Of a DNA stretch of 45,539 nt, positions 7,280-14,245 are shown piece by piece (the first letter of the stretch is position 1; each line of letters begins with the position of its first letter). Made by a program: the position numbers and the translations under genes. Under the pieces are notes generated by a model, which was not told where the DNA came from, ran no database searches, and saw only the letters and a list, made by a program, of their open reading frames with translations. The DNA is from a virus, in the IMG/VR virus record IMGVR_UViG_3300047319_001382, positions 1 through 45,539 of that record. One strand, written 5' to 3'.

Positions 7280-7707
7280 CTCACCCCCGCCGAAGCTGCG
7301 ATGGCTTCCCTGACGACAATGCACAACCTCTCGACATTCCTGCTGTCGTTCCACATGCGGTTCATCCCGCTGGGGTGCGGAACCTTGTAGATCGTCGGCC
7401 CGCCCATCCAGACGGCCGACCACCACTCCAATGGTCCCTTGGTGTAGAACGCCGCGGAGACCTTGGCGCCGAGGCAGACGATGTGTCCCTTGGGATATGC
7501 GCCGAGCAGCGCGCTCGCGGAAAAGGATGCATACTTATCACACCACGGATCGCCGTTCATCAGGTTGTGGCGCTCGAACGTGCTCACGTACTCAGTCTCA
7601 CTCATGCCGAGCAGGCGACACAGGCGACCACCAGAGGCGCGAGGCGGCAGCGGCCACAGCGGCTCGCAGCTGTACGGGTTCGACTCGCCAACCAGGACCG
7701 GCCTCAC
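7276..7707 (-). CDS. Uracil-DNA-glycosylase-like protein
   Basis: The 143-residue product resembles phage proteins with the uracil-DNA glycosylase fold. It opens with LVGESNPYS, has SAGGRLCRLL-like text (SGGRLCRLLGM), a central strand HIVCLGAKVSAAF and a C-terminal PHPSGMNRMWN that corresponds to the HPSP-type motif B of the superfamily. Whether it excises a base is not certain because the catalytic motif A is atypical. A role in uracil or modified-base handling would fit the dUTPase, dCMP deaminase and TS-like genes elsewhere. GTG start overlaps the upstream stop. Confidence 0.6.
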   Translation of the reverse strand: MRPVLVGESNPYSCEPLWPLPPRASGGRLCRLLGMSETEYVSTFERHNLMNGDPWCDKYASFSASALLGAYPKGHIVCLGAKVSAAFYTKGPLEWWSAVWMGGPTIYKVPHPSGMNRMWNDSRNVERLCIVVREAIAASAGVR

Positions 7708-7976
7708 GTAGTTGTCCTCGCCTTGTCGGCGTCACGGATGAGAGCCGCCTTCGCCTTCGTGTCCGTGATCCTCGACAGCATCTGTTGATACTCGCGGCGC
7801 AGAACGTCGGCGCGCCTCTCATGCAACACGGCGAGGGAATCCCAAGCCTGATCCTCGGTGACGTAGAACTCAGCACCCTTCTCGTCGTTGACGACTTCGG
7901 CGATCGTGCATGCCTTCACCGTCTCGTCATTGGCGTACCTCGCCACGATCACGTAGCACGTGGTGTCCTTGTTCAC
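7704..7976 (-). CDS. Hypothetical protein, 90 aa
   Basis: The preferred GTG at 7976 overlaps the upstream stop (GTGA), the pattern used throughout this operon; a GTG at 8003 is possible but also lacks a Shine-Dalgarno sequence. The product starts with strands (CYVIVARY, ETVKACTIAEVV) and continues as a charged helix (AWDSLAVLHERRADVLRREYQQML). No family was recognised. Confidence 0.6.
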   Translation of the reverse strand: MNKDTTCYVIVARYANDETVKACTIAEVVNDEKGAEFYVTEDQAWDSLAVLHERRADVLRREYQQMLSRITDTKAKAALIRDADKARTTT

Positions 7977-8197
7977 CGCGCTTGATCCCGGCACGCGCAG
8001 CACTCATAGATCGCGCCCTCAGTGCGCCGCCAGGCGGCGACGTTGCCCGACTTCGCTGGGCCGGGGAAGATCGTGTCCCAGCAGCACGCGCAGATCTGCA
8101 TGCCGGTGATCTTGACGAGAGGAGTCCACGTCTCCTTGGCGACCGGCTTCGCGATCTCTCGGAGGATGCGATCCATCTCAGCGAGCATCTGGGTCAC
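7973..8197 (-). CDS. Small zinc-ribbon protein
   Basis: The 74-residue protein has an N-terminal helix and a likely zinc site formed by CACC (around 36-39) and CCAC (around 68-71), a Cys-x-x-Cys pair repeated with about 28 residues between. GTG 8197 follows AAAGGA and overlaps the previous stop. Such small zinc ribbons in phage early operons often bind nucleic acid or host polymerase, but no specific function can be assigned. Confidence 0.65.
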   Translation of the reverse strand: MTQMLAEMDRILREIAKPVAKETWTPLVKITGMQICACCWDTIFPGPAKSGNVAAWRRTEGAIYECCACRDQAR

Positions 8198-8607
8198 TCG
8201 GTTTCCTTTCTCTTGCTCCTCAGCCAGTAGAACTTCTTGATCGCGCGGCGGTACAGGATCTCACAGCCCCAGCATCTCTTCGCAGCGTTGCCGCCGAAGA
8301 AACTCTCGCCACACGTCGCGCACTCTCTGCACTTGATCCATCGTCCTGGTCGGTGATGCTTCTTGCGGCGATGGAGCACGAAGTTCTCGTCCGCAACTCT
8401 CTGCTGAGGCTTCAGGTTCTTGAACGCTCTGATCGCTCGCGCCTTCGCGAGCCTGGTCTCGTATCCCACGCGCTTCATGATCGCGCCCTTGACCGTTGAC
8501 CAGTACTGCTTTCGCCAACAGCTATCGTGGCGAGTCCTTTGCTTCCCGAACTTCTTCTTGAGTGGTATCAACTCGCCGCAGATCTTGCACGGGATTCCCT
8601 TCGCCAC
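8194..8607 (-). CDS. Basic zinc-finger protein
   Basis: The 137-residue product is very basic and has three Cys clusters: CKIC near residue 7, CRECATC around 97-103 and CWGC around 115-118, plus basic helices (RLAKARAIRAFKNLK, RRAIKKFYWLRSKRK). This fits a treble-clef or HNH-like nucleic-acid-binding protein, although no complete HNH motif is seen. The GTG at 8607 has AAGGAG 7 nt upstream. It is followed by another zinc-ribbon gene. Confidence 0.65.
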   Translation of the reverse strand: MAKGIPCKICGELIPLKKKFGKQRTRHDSCWRKQYWSTVKGAIMKRVGYETRLAKARAIRAFKNLKPQQRVADENFVLHRRKKHHRPGRWIKCRECATCGESFFGGNAAKRCWGCEILYRRAIKKFYWLRSKRKETE

Positions 8608-8719
8608 TCGGAGGCTCCTTCTCCGCCACGACCATGATGTACTGACGCCTAGGCAGGAGGCTGTGCCTCATGAAGCCGTCGCTCGGCGCCGTCACTCGCT
8701 TCCAGATCACGCGTCTCAC
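8522..8719 (-). CDS. Small ORF coupled to the DUF1376 gene
   Basis: A GTG at 8719 overlaps the DUF1376 stop as GTGA, and the frame runs 65 codons (RRVIWKRVTAPSDGFMRHS...). The first 37 codons fill the gap to the next gene start at 8607; the rest overlaps that gene by 86 nt in another frame, which is unusual here. Coupling argues for translation; the long overlap argues against. No family. Confidence 0.4.
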   Translation of the reverse strand: MRRVIWKRVTAPSDGFMRHSLLPRRQYIMVVAEKEPPSGEGNPVQDLRRVDTTQEEVREAKDSPR

Positions 8720-9642
8720 TTGCCGAACAGCTCCCTCACGTGACGCTCGTTGTCGCGGCGATCCTCGTCGGCCGAGGCCTCGCGCGCCCTGATCTCGGTC
8801 GTGGTCCTGGCCTCAGAACCCGGCGCGTAGTACGCGAACTCGGTCGTCACCTTGCGCTCGATCGCGTCAGCGATGAAGAACTTGATCCACCGCATCTCGT
8901 GGACGCCTCCAGCCCACAGCCAGCCGGCGAACTTGAACCAGCGTTTACGGTCGGCAATGCCGGCACGCACAAGCATAAGCTGGATCTCCTGTGCGTTGAA
9001 ACTCTTTCGGTCGAGATCCTTGCCCTCACTGAGGTCCACGAGCAGCCTGCGGACGCCGACCAGGTTCGCCATCGCCGCGTCCTCCCGCTCCGAGACAGGT
9101 CCGTCGGCGACGCTGCCGACGATCTTGATTCTTGTCTTCGTGTGGGGGTTTGGTGGGGTAGGGGAAGGAAGGGTCCTAGGGGAGGAAGGGGAAGGGGAGG
9201 AAGGGGACCAAGGTGGATCACAGCTGCTGTCAGACGAGGGTTGATTCTGCGGATTGTTCAGAGCTATTTCAGAGTCATGTTGATGGACATCTTCTGATCC
9301 GAGGAATGACAGCTGCTCAGCGGCCTCGGAACCGATGGCGGATCGCGTGCGCTTGGCGGCGTCGTGGAACTCGATCAGGAGACGCTTCTGCACGAACTTG
9401 CCGCGCGACTTCTTGAAACACGCCATGATCGCGGGGCCGACACGTTGCCACACGTGCTGAGCCTCAGCGAGGCGAGCGATCGTCGGCTCGTCGGCGATCA
9501 CTCCTGGAGTCGTCGTCTTCCACGACTTGAACAGAACCTTCATGTATGCGCCGAAGGTCTCCAGGTCCATGCCCACCACGTTCTCGTCGCCGAGCAACGC
9601 GTCGACCCAGATCGACAGGAACTGCCTCTTGCGCGCCGTCAT
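8716..9642 (-). CDS. DUF1376-type replisome organiser
   Basis: The 308-residue protein has an N-terminal DUF1376 domain (FLSIWVDALLGDENVVGMDL, AYMKVLFKSWKTT, FVQKRLLIEFHDAAKRTRSA), a Ser/Pro-rich linker around 145-180 and a C-terminal helical domain (LVRAGIADRKRWFKFAGWLW). DUF1376 proteins are found in phage replication modules and are regarded as replication-initiation/organiser proteins of the winged-helix type. ATG 9642 has GGGGAAGAG upstream. It follows a strong terminator, so it may have its own promoter or depend on antitermination. The linker DNA carries a polypurine tract. Confidence 0.7.
   Translation of the reverse strand: MTARKRQFLSIWVDALLGDENVVGMDLETFGAYMKVLFKSWKTTTPGVIADEPTIARLAEAQHVWQRVGPAIMACFKKSRGKFVQKRLLIEFHDAAKRTRSAIGSEAAEQLSFLGSEDVHQHDSEIALNNPQNQPSSDSSCDPPWSPSSPSPSSPRTLPSPTPPNPHTKTRIKIVGSVADGPVSEREDAAMANLVGVRRLLVDLSEGKDLDRKSFNAQEIQLMLVRAGIADRKRWFKFAGWLWAGGVHEMRWIKFFIADAIERKVTTEFAYYAPGSEARTTTEIRAREASADEDRRDNERHVRELFGK
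9144..9207 (+). repeat. G-rich polypurine tract with tandem 15-bp repeat
   Basis: The plus strand carries many closely spaced runs of three to five G, with a tandem repeat of GGGGAGGAAGGGGAA (9179-9193 and 9194-9207). It encodes the Ser/Pro linker of the DUF1376 protein on the other strand. Runs of this spacing could form a G-quadruplex or triplex. Lambdoid origins lie inside their initiator gene, so an origin role is conceivable but unproven. Confidence 0.55.
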
Positions 9643-9662
9643 TCTGTCTCTTCCCCAAGTAG

Positions 9663-9707
9663 AAACAAAAAAAGGCCCGGCCTCCCGCGAGGGAGGACCG
9701 AGCCTTT
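9663..9707 (-). terminator. Rho-independent terminator
   Basis: On the minus strand AAAGGCTCGG-T-CCTCCC pairs across a TCGC loop (complement of 9687-9690) with GGGAGG-CCGGGCCTTT, with one G-T wobble and one bulge, followed directly by seven T. It lies between the LexA-like gene (stop at 9746) and the DUF1376 gene (start at 9642). It should end or attenuate transcription of the upstream part of the early operon. Confidence 0.85.
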
Positions 9708-9742
9708 GTACCACTGACCAACGTGAATCGCGAAACTCTTTC
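9703..9742 (-). promoter_or_regulatory. Conserved intergenic element, copy A
   Basis: Read on the minus strand, GAAAGAGTTTC (complement of 9732-9742) is followed after 15 nt by a CAGTG-TACAA-GG-like block. The same arrangement recurs at 13242-13282. The two blocks are spaced like promoter elements, but copy A runs into the terminator stem. It could be a promoter for phage early genes or a protein-binding site. Confidence 0.35.
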
Positions 9743-9745
9743 TTC

Positions 9746-10015
9746 CTACGCCACCAGCTTGATGCTCCGCGGGATGCGCGGCTCGCGCGTGATGCGGCCC
9801 TGCTTCTGCAGTTCCCGCAACCACACCACGACCGCACTGTGCGAGACCTTGATCGCCTCGCTCAGGTCGCGGATCGACGGCGGGTAGCCATGTGCCTCGC
9901 TGAACTCCTTGATCTTCTCGATCACGTCGTCCAACCGGCCCGCCGTCTTCGAGCTCTTGATCTCGGGCTTCTGCGGCTTCACTTCCTTCTTCGGCGCCTT
10001 CTTCCTGGTGCTCAT
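9746..10015 (-). CDS. LexA-type winged-helix DNA-binding protein
   Basis: The 89-residue protein consists of a basic N-terminal tail (STRKKAPKKEVK) and a domain like the LexA N-terminal winged helix: IKEFSEAHGYPPSIRDLSEA, then VSHSAVVVWLRELQKQGRITREP. The S24 autoprotease half of LexA is absent, so it would not be RecA-cleaved. It is a probable regulator of the early operon or of host SOS genes. ATG 10015 follows GGGAGG and overlaps the upstream stop. A terminator lies just downstream. Confidence 0.75.
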   Translation of the reverse strand: MSTRKKAPKKEVKPQKPEIKSSKTAGRLDDVIEKIKEFSEAHGYPPSIRDLSEAIKVSHSAVVVWLRELQKQGRITREPRIPRSIKLVA

Positions 10016-10491
10016 GCATCCTCCCGTCTGCCGTGTGCTAGATCGTCACGCAACGCAGCGTCTGCGTCGGCGTGCACGTCGAACAGATCGCCCGCGAACG
10101 GCAGCGGCTCGACCTTGAACTTCCTCTTCGTCGCCTCGAACTCGCCCACGTGGCCGACCGCGACCATCTTGCCGTGCTTCACCATACGCGCGATGAAGTC
10201 GGCCGTCACCCAACCCCTCTGGTCCCACGCCACGTACGCGCTGTCGCACTCGCGAGCCATCGCCTCGTTCCTGCACATCGTCGCCTCGCGTCGCGACTGG
10301 CCTTCCTCCTGGACGATCGCGTATTGCTCGAACGTCTTGCCGGCGGACAGGATCGCGTCGCCGAGTCGCCGGTAGTCGCCCTCCTCGATAATGAAACTCG
10401 CATCCGTGTCGGCCTTAGCGATCACTTGAGAAAGGCTGTTGATCACCTCCTTGTGCATGCCACGACTGACCATCAGCGCCAGCTTCTTCAT
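10012..10491 (-). CDS. Divergent SLOG/Rossmann-like protein
   Basis: The 159-residue product contains a stretch CRNEAMARECDSAYVAWDQRG followed by a helix and GKMVAV. This parallels the C-terminal half of the SLOG protein at 3275-3652 (RNRTIAQ, MVAFWDG, GKPVML). The N-terminal half (SFIIEEGDYRRLG) is less clear and lacks the GGARG signature. It may be a degenerate nucleotide-binding protein. ATG 10491 has AGGGGA upstream and overlaps the previous stop as ATGA. Confidence 0.5.
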   Translation of the reverse strand: MKKLALMVSRGMHKEVINSLSQVIAKADTDASFIIEEGDYRRLGDAILSAGKTFEQYAIVQEEGQSRREATMCRNEAMARECDSAYVAWDQRGWVTADFIARMVKHGKMVAVGHVGEFEATKRKFKVEPLPFAGDLFDVHADADAALRDDLAHGRREDA

Positions 10492-11006
10492 CGCGTCCCC
10501 TTGATGCTCAAGAGAAGGAGATCCGTGTGCCACAGGTTCCCGATCGGCACCTCGTAACGCTCCTTCTCGGGGTTGAACTTGCCGCGGGCTTTCACTTGAT
10601 CGTAGGTGAGATAACCGAGGCATGCAACCTTGTACAGCCCTCCACTCGGACTCGGCCTCTTCAGGGTGACGAAGAGGATGTTGACGTCGTCGGTGTAGCG
10701 ATCGCTGCAGCAGTAAACCAAGCCGTTGTCGAAGCTCACCGACTTCACGTCGACGTTGATCTCCGGGTAGTCCAGCTTGTCCCAACAGTCAATGCTCTTG
10801 TTCCACTTGATCGCGCCCTTGCTGAGAGGCTCCAACACCGACTCAGAGATGGCGCCCTCGCAGTCGTACTCCCACCACCTGCCTCGATCGACCGCCTTGT
10901 TCGTCAAACCATTGATCCTGGAGCTGACCTGTCGAGCTGCTCCGATGCCGGCTGCCATCGTCGTCCACTCACGCGACATGACGACGTAGACCTGCTGCGG
11001 AGTCAC
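10488..11006 (-). CDS. PD-(D/E)XK-like protein
   Basis: The GTG at 11006 overlaps the upstream stop (GTGA). The 172-residue protein has an N-terminal helix with RINGLTNKAVDRGRWWEYD, an acidic helix EGAISESVLE and a strand with NVDVKSVSF. The E...D-x-K arrangement resembles the PD-(D/E)XK nuclease core of phage exonucleases and resolvases. A C-terminal beta region follows (LYKVACLGYLTYDQ). Its position one gene from Gp157 and a recombination-type protein supports DNA metabolism. The nuclease call is inferred from motif order only. Confidence 0.5.
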   Translation of the reverse strand: MTPQQVYVVMSREWTTMAAGIGAARQVSSRINGLTNKAVDRGRWWEYDCEGAISESVLEPLSKGAIKWNKSIDCWDKLDYPEINVDVKSVSFDNGLVYCCSDRYTDDVNILFVTLKRPSPSGGLYKVACLGYLTYDQVKARGKFNPEKERYEVPIGNLWHTDLLLLSIKGTR

Positions 11007-11365
11007 GACTCGCTCGACGACGCTTCCAACTGGCCCCTCAACCATTTGATGGACTCCTCCTTGGCGTCGTCCAGGAGCCACCTCGACAACAGATCGGTGG
11101 CGTCCGGGATCGCCGCTGACGGTTTGAAGTTGCGGTCCTTGAGCAACTCCTTGGTGGTCGGCCCGCCGGCTCTCGTGAGCTCGCGCACGATCTCGTTGGC
11201 GATGCAGATCTTCAGCACCTCCAGCTGAGGCAGCGGCGGGACTTCGTGATACGGGATGCGCTGCGCCCACGTCTCGATCGCATTGATCGCGATCCTGAGC
11301 GCAGCTGACGGATGCGTGCCTCGTCCATGGCCCCTCATGATCAGGTCTCCGAGTGGTCTCGTCAC
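11003..11365 (-). CDS. Hypothetical protein, 120 aa
   Basis: The GTG at 11365 overlaps the Gp157 stop as GTGA. The product is mainly helical (ALRIAINAIETWAQRI, LEVLKICIANEIVRELTRAG, LLSRWLLDDAKEESIKWLRGQ) with no membrane segment or metal site. It lies between Gp157 and a nuclease-like gene, suggesting a DNA-metabolism accessory role. No family is recognised. Confidence 0.65.
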   Translation of the reverse strand: MTRPLGDLIMRGHGRGTHPSAALRIAINAIETWAQRIPYHEVPPLPQLEVLKICIANEIVRELTRAGGPTTKELLKDRNFKPSAAIPDATDLLSRWLLDDAKEESIKWLRGQLEASSSES

Positions 11366-11937
11366 TGGATCACCAACCTCGCGGTCCTGGTCAACCGCGC
11401 CCCTTCAACGTGGTGGCCGCTCTTGATGGCCTCCTTGATCTTGGCCTTGTCGGGGACGAGCGCGGGCGGCGGTGGTACCCGCTTCATGTCGTCCGGGATC
11501 AGGTGAGGCTGGGTGATCTCCACCGACTCGGGATTGAGGCGGCGTACCAGCTCACAGGTGTTGCACACGATCTTGTCCTGATCGCGCATCTCCATGACGC
11601 GGAGTACGTACTCCCGCATGCGCCTCGCGGCGCCGTCGAACCTCTTCTTCCTGGCGGTCACGCGGTCGATCTCGCTCTCCGCGGCCTCGACGCACATGTC
11701 CATGTCCAAGATGAAGTCCGCCACCGCCTCGACCTTCGACAGCAGCGCGTCAGCGGTGCGAGCGAACTCGCGTTGAGCCACCTCCAACTGCTCGACCGCC
11801 TCGGGGTTGATGCCGCCGTCCTCGGCCTCCAGGTTTGCGTTGGCCTCGTCCATGCGCTGGCTGAGGCCGACGAGGGTGTTGTAGGCCACCATCTCGTCGG
11901 TGCTGATCTCGAACAGACTGCGCTTGCGGAGGCTCAT
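11362..11937 (-). CDS. Siphovirus Gp157 family protein
   Basis: The 191-residue protein fits the Gp157 family named after Streptococcus phage Sfi21: an N-terminal LFEISTDEM motif, a long coiled coil with alternating charges (VEAVADFILDMDMCVEAAES, IDRVTARKKRF), and a short C-terminal beta part ending KEAIKSGHHVEGARL. In streptococcal phage the family was linked to phage resistance and it is usually near recombination genes. ATG 11937 has GGAGGG upstream and overlaps the previous stop. Confidence 0.75.
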   Translation of the reverse strand: MSLRKRSLFEISTDEMVAYNTLVGLSQRMDEANANLEAEDGGINPEAVEQLEVAQREFARTADALLSKVEAVADFILDMDMCVEAAESEIDRVTARKKRFDGAARRMREYVLRVMEMRDQDKIVCNTCELVRRLNPESVEITQPHLIPDDMKRVPPPPALVPDKAKIKEAIKSGHHVEGARLTRTARLVIQ

Positions 11938-13013
11938 GCGCCGCCCTCCGTCGAGATGATCTCGATCTGCGAGATGAACTCGTCGATCTCGGCATCGCTG
12001 ATCTGCGAGTACTTGCGCCACGACTTGCCCATGGTCTCGTTGATCAGATCCATCATCTCGCCGTCGTTGAGACCGCGCCGATCGCGCACTGCGTCGAGCG
12101 CCTTCAACTTCTCGATCCGCGGGTGGGCCGACTTCTCCGGCGCCTTCGCCGGCGCCTTCGCCGGCTCGGCCTTGGCCTCGGGCTTCGTCTCGGCCTTGAG
12201 GTCCGCCGCGGCCTTGGCCTTCGTCTCGGCCTCGGCCATGTCCTCCAGGTCCTGCGTGAAGAGGTCGCTGCTGCCCGTGGCCGCGATCGTGGCGTCCACC
12301 TTGGCCCTCTTCTCGGCCATCTTCACGAGGGTGTTCTCGAGGTCGTAGGCGTCGGGGTTCGGCACGCGGCCCGCCACCAAGTCCACGAGCCGCGAGTCGT
12401 TCTCCGCGAACTCCATGCCGCAGCCGCCCGCCTTCTGCATGCACACGAACGGCTTCGTGCCCTTGAACGGACCGCCGCGCGCCTCCCACTTGCTGAGGAT
12501 GATCGTGGGCTGACCGCAGTTCGGGCACTTGCGCCCAGCGTTGCGGAAGCGGTGCTTCACCTCCCAGCTGTTCGCGGCGCCCATGCCGACCCCGACGACC
12601 GGCCCGGCCGTCGATCCGACGTGGACCGTACAGCGGACGATCACCGAGATCGCCGGCGTCTCGGCGTTGGCCACGTCGCCGCGCACGATCTGAGGCGCCT
12701 CGGGGTTCGCGACGTACTTGTGCAGCTTGAGGAGGAGCTCGGCGCCGGCCTTGAACAAGCCGACGCGCCCCTCGGCCACCGCCTTCTTCAACTCCTCGTC
12801 CTTCAACCCCGGCACGCCGTAGTGAACGCCGGCCACCATGAGCTCGCGGCAGATCTTCCGCATGCGCTTGTAATGGACGGTCATCTTCTCCAGGAGCGCG
12901 GAGAACTGCGTCTCGTCGAGCTCCGCCAACGGGTACGCGGGCTGCTCGATCACGATCATGCTGCTGCCCGCGTTCGGTCCACGGACTTCCATGCTCTCAT
13001 CAAGATTCAACAT
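11934..13013 (-). CDS. Zinc-ribbon phage protein, probable recombination role
   Basis: The 359-residue product has an N-terminal helical part (KAGAELLLKLHKYV), a beta segment (ISVIVRCTVHVG), a zinc ribbon (CPNCGQ around 163 and CMQKAGGCGMEF around 191), a conserved helix NTLVKMAEKRAKVDATIAAT followed by FTQDLEDM, an Ala/Lys/Glu-rich linker and a C-terminal three-helix domain. The NTLVKMAEKRA region and the adjacency to Gp157 suggest a protein in the position of single-strand annealing proteins, but homology to RecT, ERF or Rad52 was not established. ATG 13013 has GGAGG upstream. Confidence 0.6.
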   Translation of the reverse strand: MLNLDESMEVRGPNAGSSMIVIEQPAYPLAELDETQFSALLEKMTVHYKRMRKICRELMVAGVHYGVPGLKDEELKKAVAEGRVGLFKAGAELLLKLHKYVANPEAPQIVRGDVANAETPAISVIVRCTVHVGSTAGPVVGVGMGAANSWEVKHRFRNAGRKCPNCGQPTIILSKWEARGGPFKGTKPFVCMQKAGGCGMEFAENDSRLVDLVAGRVPNPDAYDLENTLVKMAEKRAKVDATIAATGSSDLFTQDLEDMAEAETKAKAAADLKAETKPEAKAEPAKAPAKAPEKSAHPRIEKLKALDAVRDRRGLNDGEMMDLINETMGKSWRKYSQISDAEIDEFISQIEIISTEGGA

Positions 13014-13236
13014 GTGCTCCTCCGATCCGGTTCATCTCGTCGATCAAGATCCTCACCGCCTCAGCCAACACGATGCGCTTCCCCTTCGGACTCACGCCTC
13101 CCTTCTCGATCACCACTACCGTGACGCTCGGCGCGGGGAGGCGGCGCATCGATCCGACCACGATCTCAACGCTCCCCTCCTCCGCGGCCTCGAACTTCTT
13201 GACGCCGTCCTCCTTGACCACGACGTAGCTGAACAT
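13000..13236 (-). CDS. Small hypothetical protein, 78 aa
   Basis: ATG 13236 is preceded by AAGGAG with a 5-nt spacer, and the 3' end overlaps the next gene by 14 nt. The protein is beta-rich at the start (MFSYVVVKEDGVKKFE, VEIVVG) and ends in a helix (LAEAVRILIDEMNRIG). It is the first gene after a conserved intergenic element and so may open a transcription unit. No family is known. Confidence 0.65.
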   Translation of the reverse strand: MFSYVVVKEDGVKKFEAAEEGSVEIVVGSMRRLPAPSVTVVVIEKGGVSPKGKRIVLAEAVRILIDEMNRIGGAHVES

Positions 13237-13241
13237 GGTGT

Positions 13242-13282
13242 CTCCTTGTACACTGAAACCGCTGTCAAGCAGAAACTCTTTC
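13242..13282 (-). promoter_or_regulatory. Conserved intergenic element, copy B
   Basis: Minus strand GAAAGAGTTTC (complement of 13272-13282) is followed after 16 nt by CAGTGTACAAGG, matching copy A at 9703-9742. The segment also contains TTGACA and a CCGCTG/CAGCGG stem that includes the stop of the upstream gene at 13281. It lies immediately before the ribosome-binding site of the gene at 13236, so it is a candidate promoter. Confidence 0.4.
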
Positions 13283-14222
13283 AGCGGATGGTCTCAGTGA
13301 AGCCGCTGCCCACGTCGCCCGTGAACGAGACCTTCGGGATCTCCATCGGCGGCGGGTTGCCCGCGATGTCGATGACGTCCGTGTACTCCCAACTCTTGAG
13401 GTGCCACGCCCCGTCGTCTCCGCGTGCCGCGATCGCCCGCCACGGCCTGACCGACAGCCGAAACCCCTGCAGGCGGTCCACAGCGACGCGACCAGCGATG
13501 ACCTCGACGCGATCCTGCCCGTCGGGCGGACTGGCCCAGAGAACAATCGAGCCGTCCACGGTCTCCAGCCCTCGGTTACGGAGCTGCATGTAGTCGAGGC
13601 CGAGGTTGACGCGCATATGCGCGACGCCGGTGGCCACGCCCTTCTTGTCGATCGACAGCGTGGACTCCCAGAGGAGGTCGGGCCGCGCGGCGCCGAAGCC
13701 GACCGTCAACTGAGTCGCATACTCGCCGAACTTCGCGCGTCCCTTCTCCGACCCGGGCACCTCGGCCATCTTGTACAGCGCCGTGGCGAACCGACTGGTG
13801 ATCTCCGACCGCGCATCCTGGAGGACGTTGGCGCGATTGGTGTAGGACTCGCTCTTCAACTTCTGATCCGCGGCGAATCGCTCGCGCCACAGTCGGCGCG
13901 AGCTGCGGTTCATGCTCGTTCCCATCGCCTCGGTGGAGAACTCCTTGAACTCCCGCCGCTGCGAGTAGGTCGTCTTCATGCCCTTCACCATGTCGAGGCA
14001 CTGACACTGCTTGTCGCCCATCTTCTGGAACATCGCCATCGCGGCGAGCTCCGCCTTGCTGTGATTGTGAGTCGTGATCGGGCCGAGCCGCGTCCAGGAG
14101 ATGCGGTGCAGCGCGCCCGAGCATCTGATCCTCGTCGTCTCGACCACCTTCTTGCCCGACAACTTCAGCCTGCGCTTCTCACTGAGCCGGTACGCGAGCG
14201 ATCTTTCCCACATGTGGTTCAT
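13281..14222 (-). CDS. Hypothetical protein, 313 aa
   Basis: ATG 14222 has AAGGAG 7 nt upstream. The N-terminal half is basic and helical (LAYRLSEKRRLKLSGKK, SRRLWRERFAADQKLKSES), with a small Cys pair (KQCQCLDM). The C-terminal half is beta-rich and Trp-containing (HMRVNLGLDYMQLRNRG, IVLWASPPDG, RPWRAIAAR, WHLKSWEYTDVI). No catalytic motif was recognised. It directly follows the metallopeptidase/VWA gene with a 23-nt gap and shares the AACCAAC leader, so it may be an accessory of the MoxR/VWA set. Confidence 0.7.
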   Translation of the reverse strand: MNHMWERSLAYRLSEKRRLKLSGKKVVETTRIRCSGALHRISWTRLGPITTHNHSKAELAAMAMFQKMGDKQCQCLDMVKGMKTTYSQRREFKEFSTEAMGTSMNRSSRRLWRERFAADQKLKSESYTNRANVLQDARSEITSRFATALYKMAEVPGSEKGRAKFGEYATQLTVGFGAARPDLLWESTLSIDKKGVATGVAHMRVNLGLDYMQLRNRGLETVDGSIVLWASPPDGQDRVEVIAGRVAVDRLQGFRLSVRPWRAIAARGDDGAWHLKSWEYTDVIDIAGNPPPMEIPKVSFTGDVGSGFTETIR

Positions 14223-14245
14223 GGCTGGACTCCTTCATCCGTTGG

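Noticed and set aside
8998-9008. Third copy of the GAAAGAGTTTC promoter-like word
   Set aside because: It lies within the DUF1376 coding sequence and is not followed by the TACAA block.
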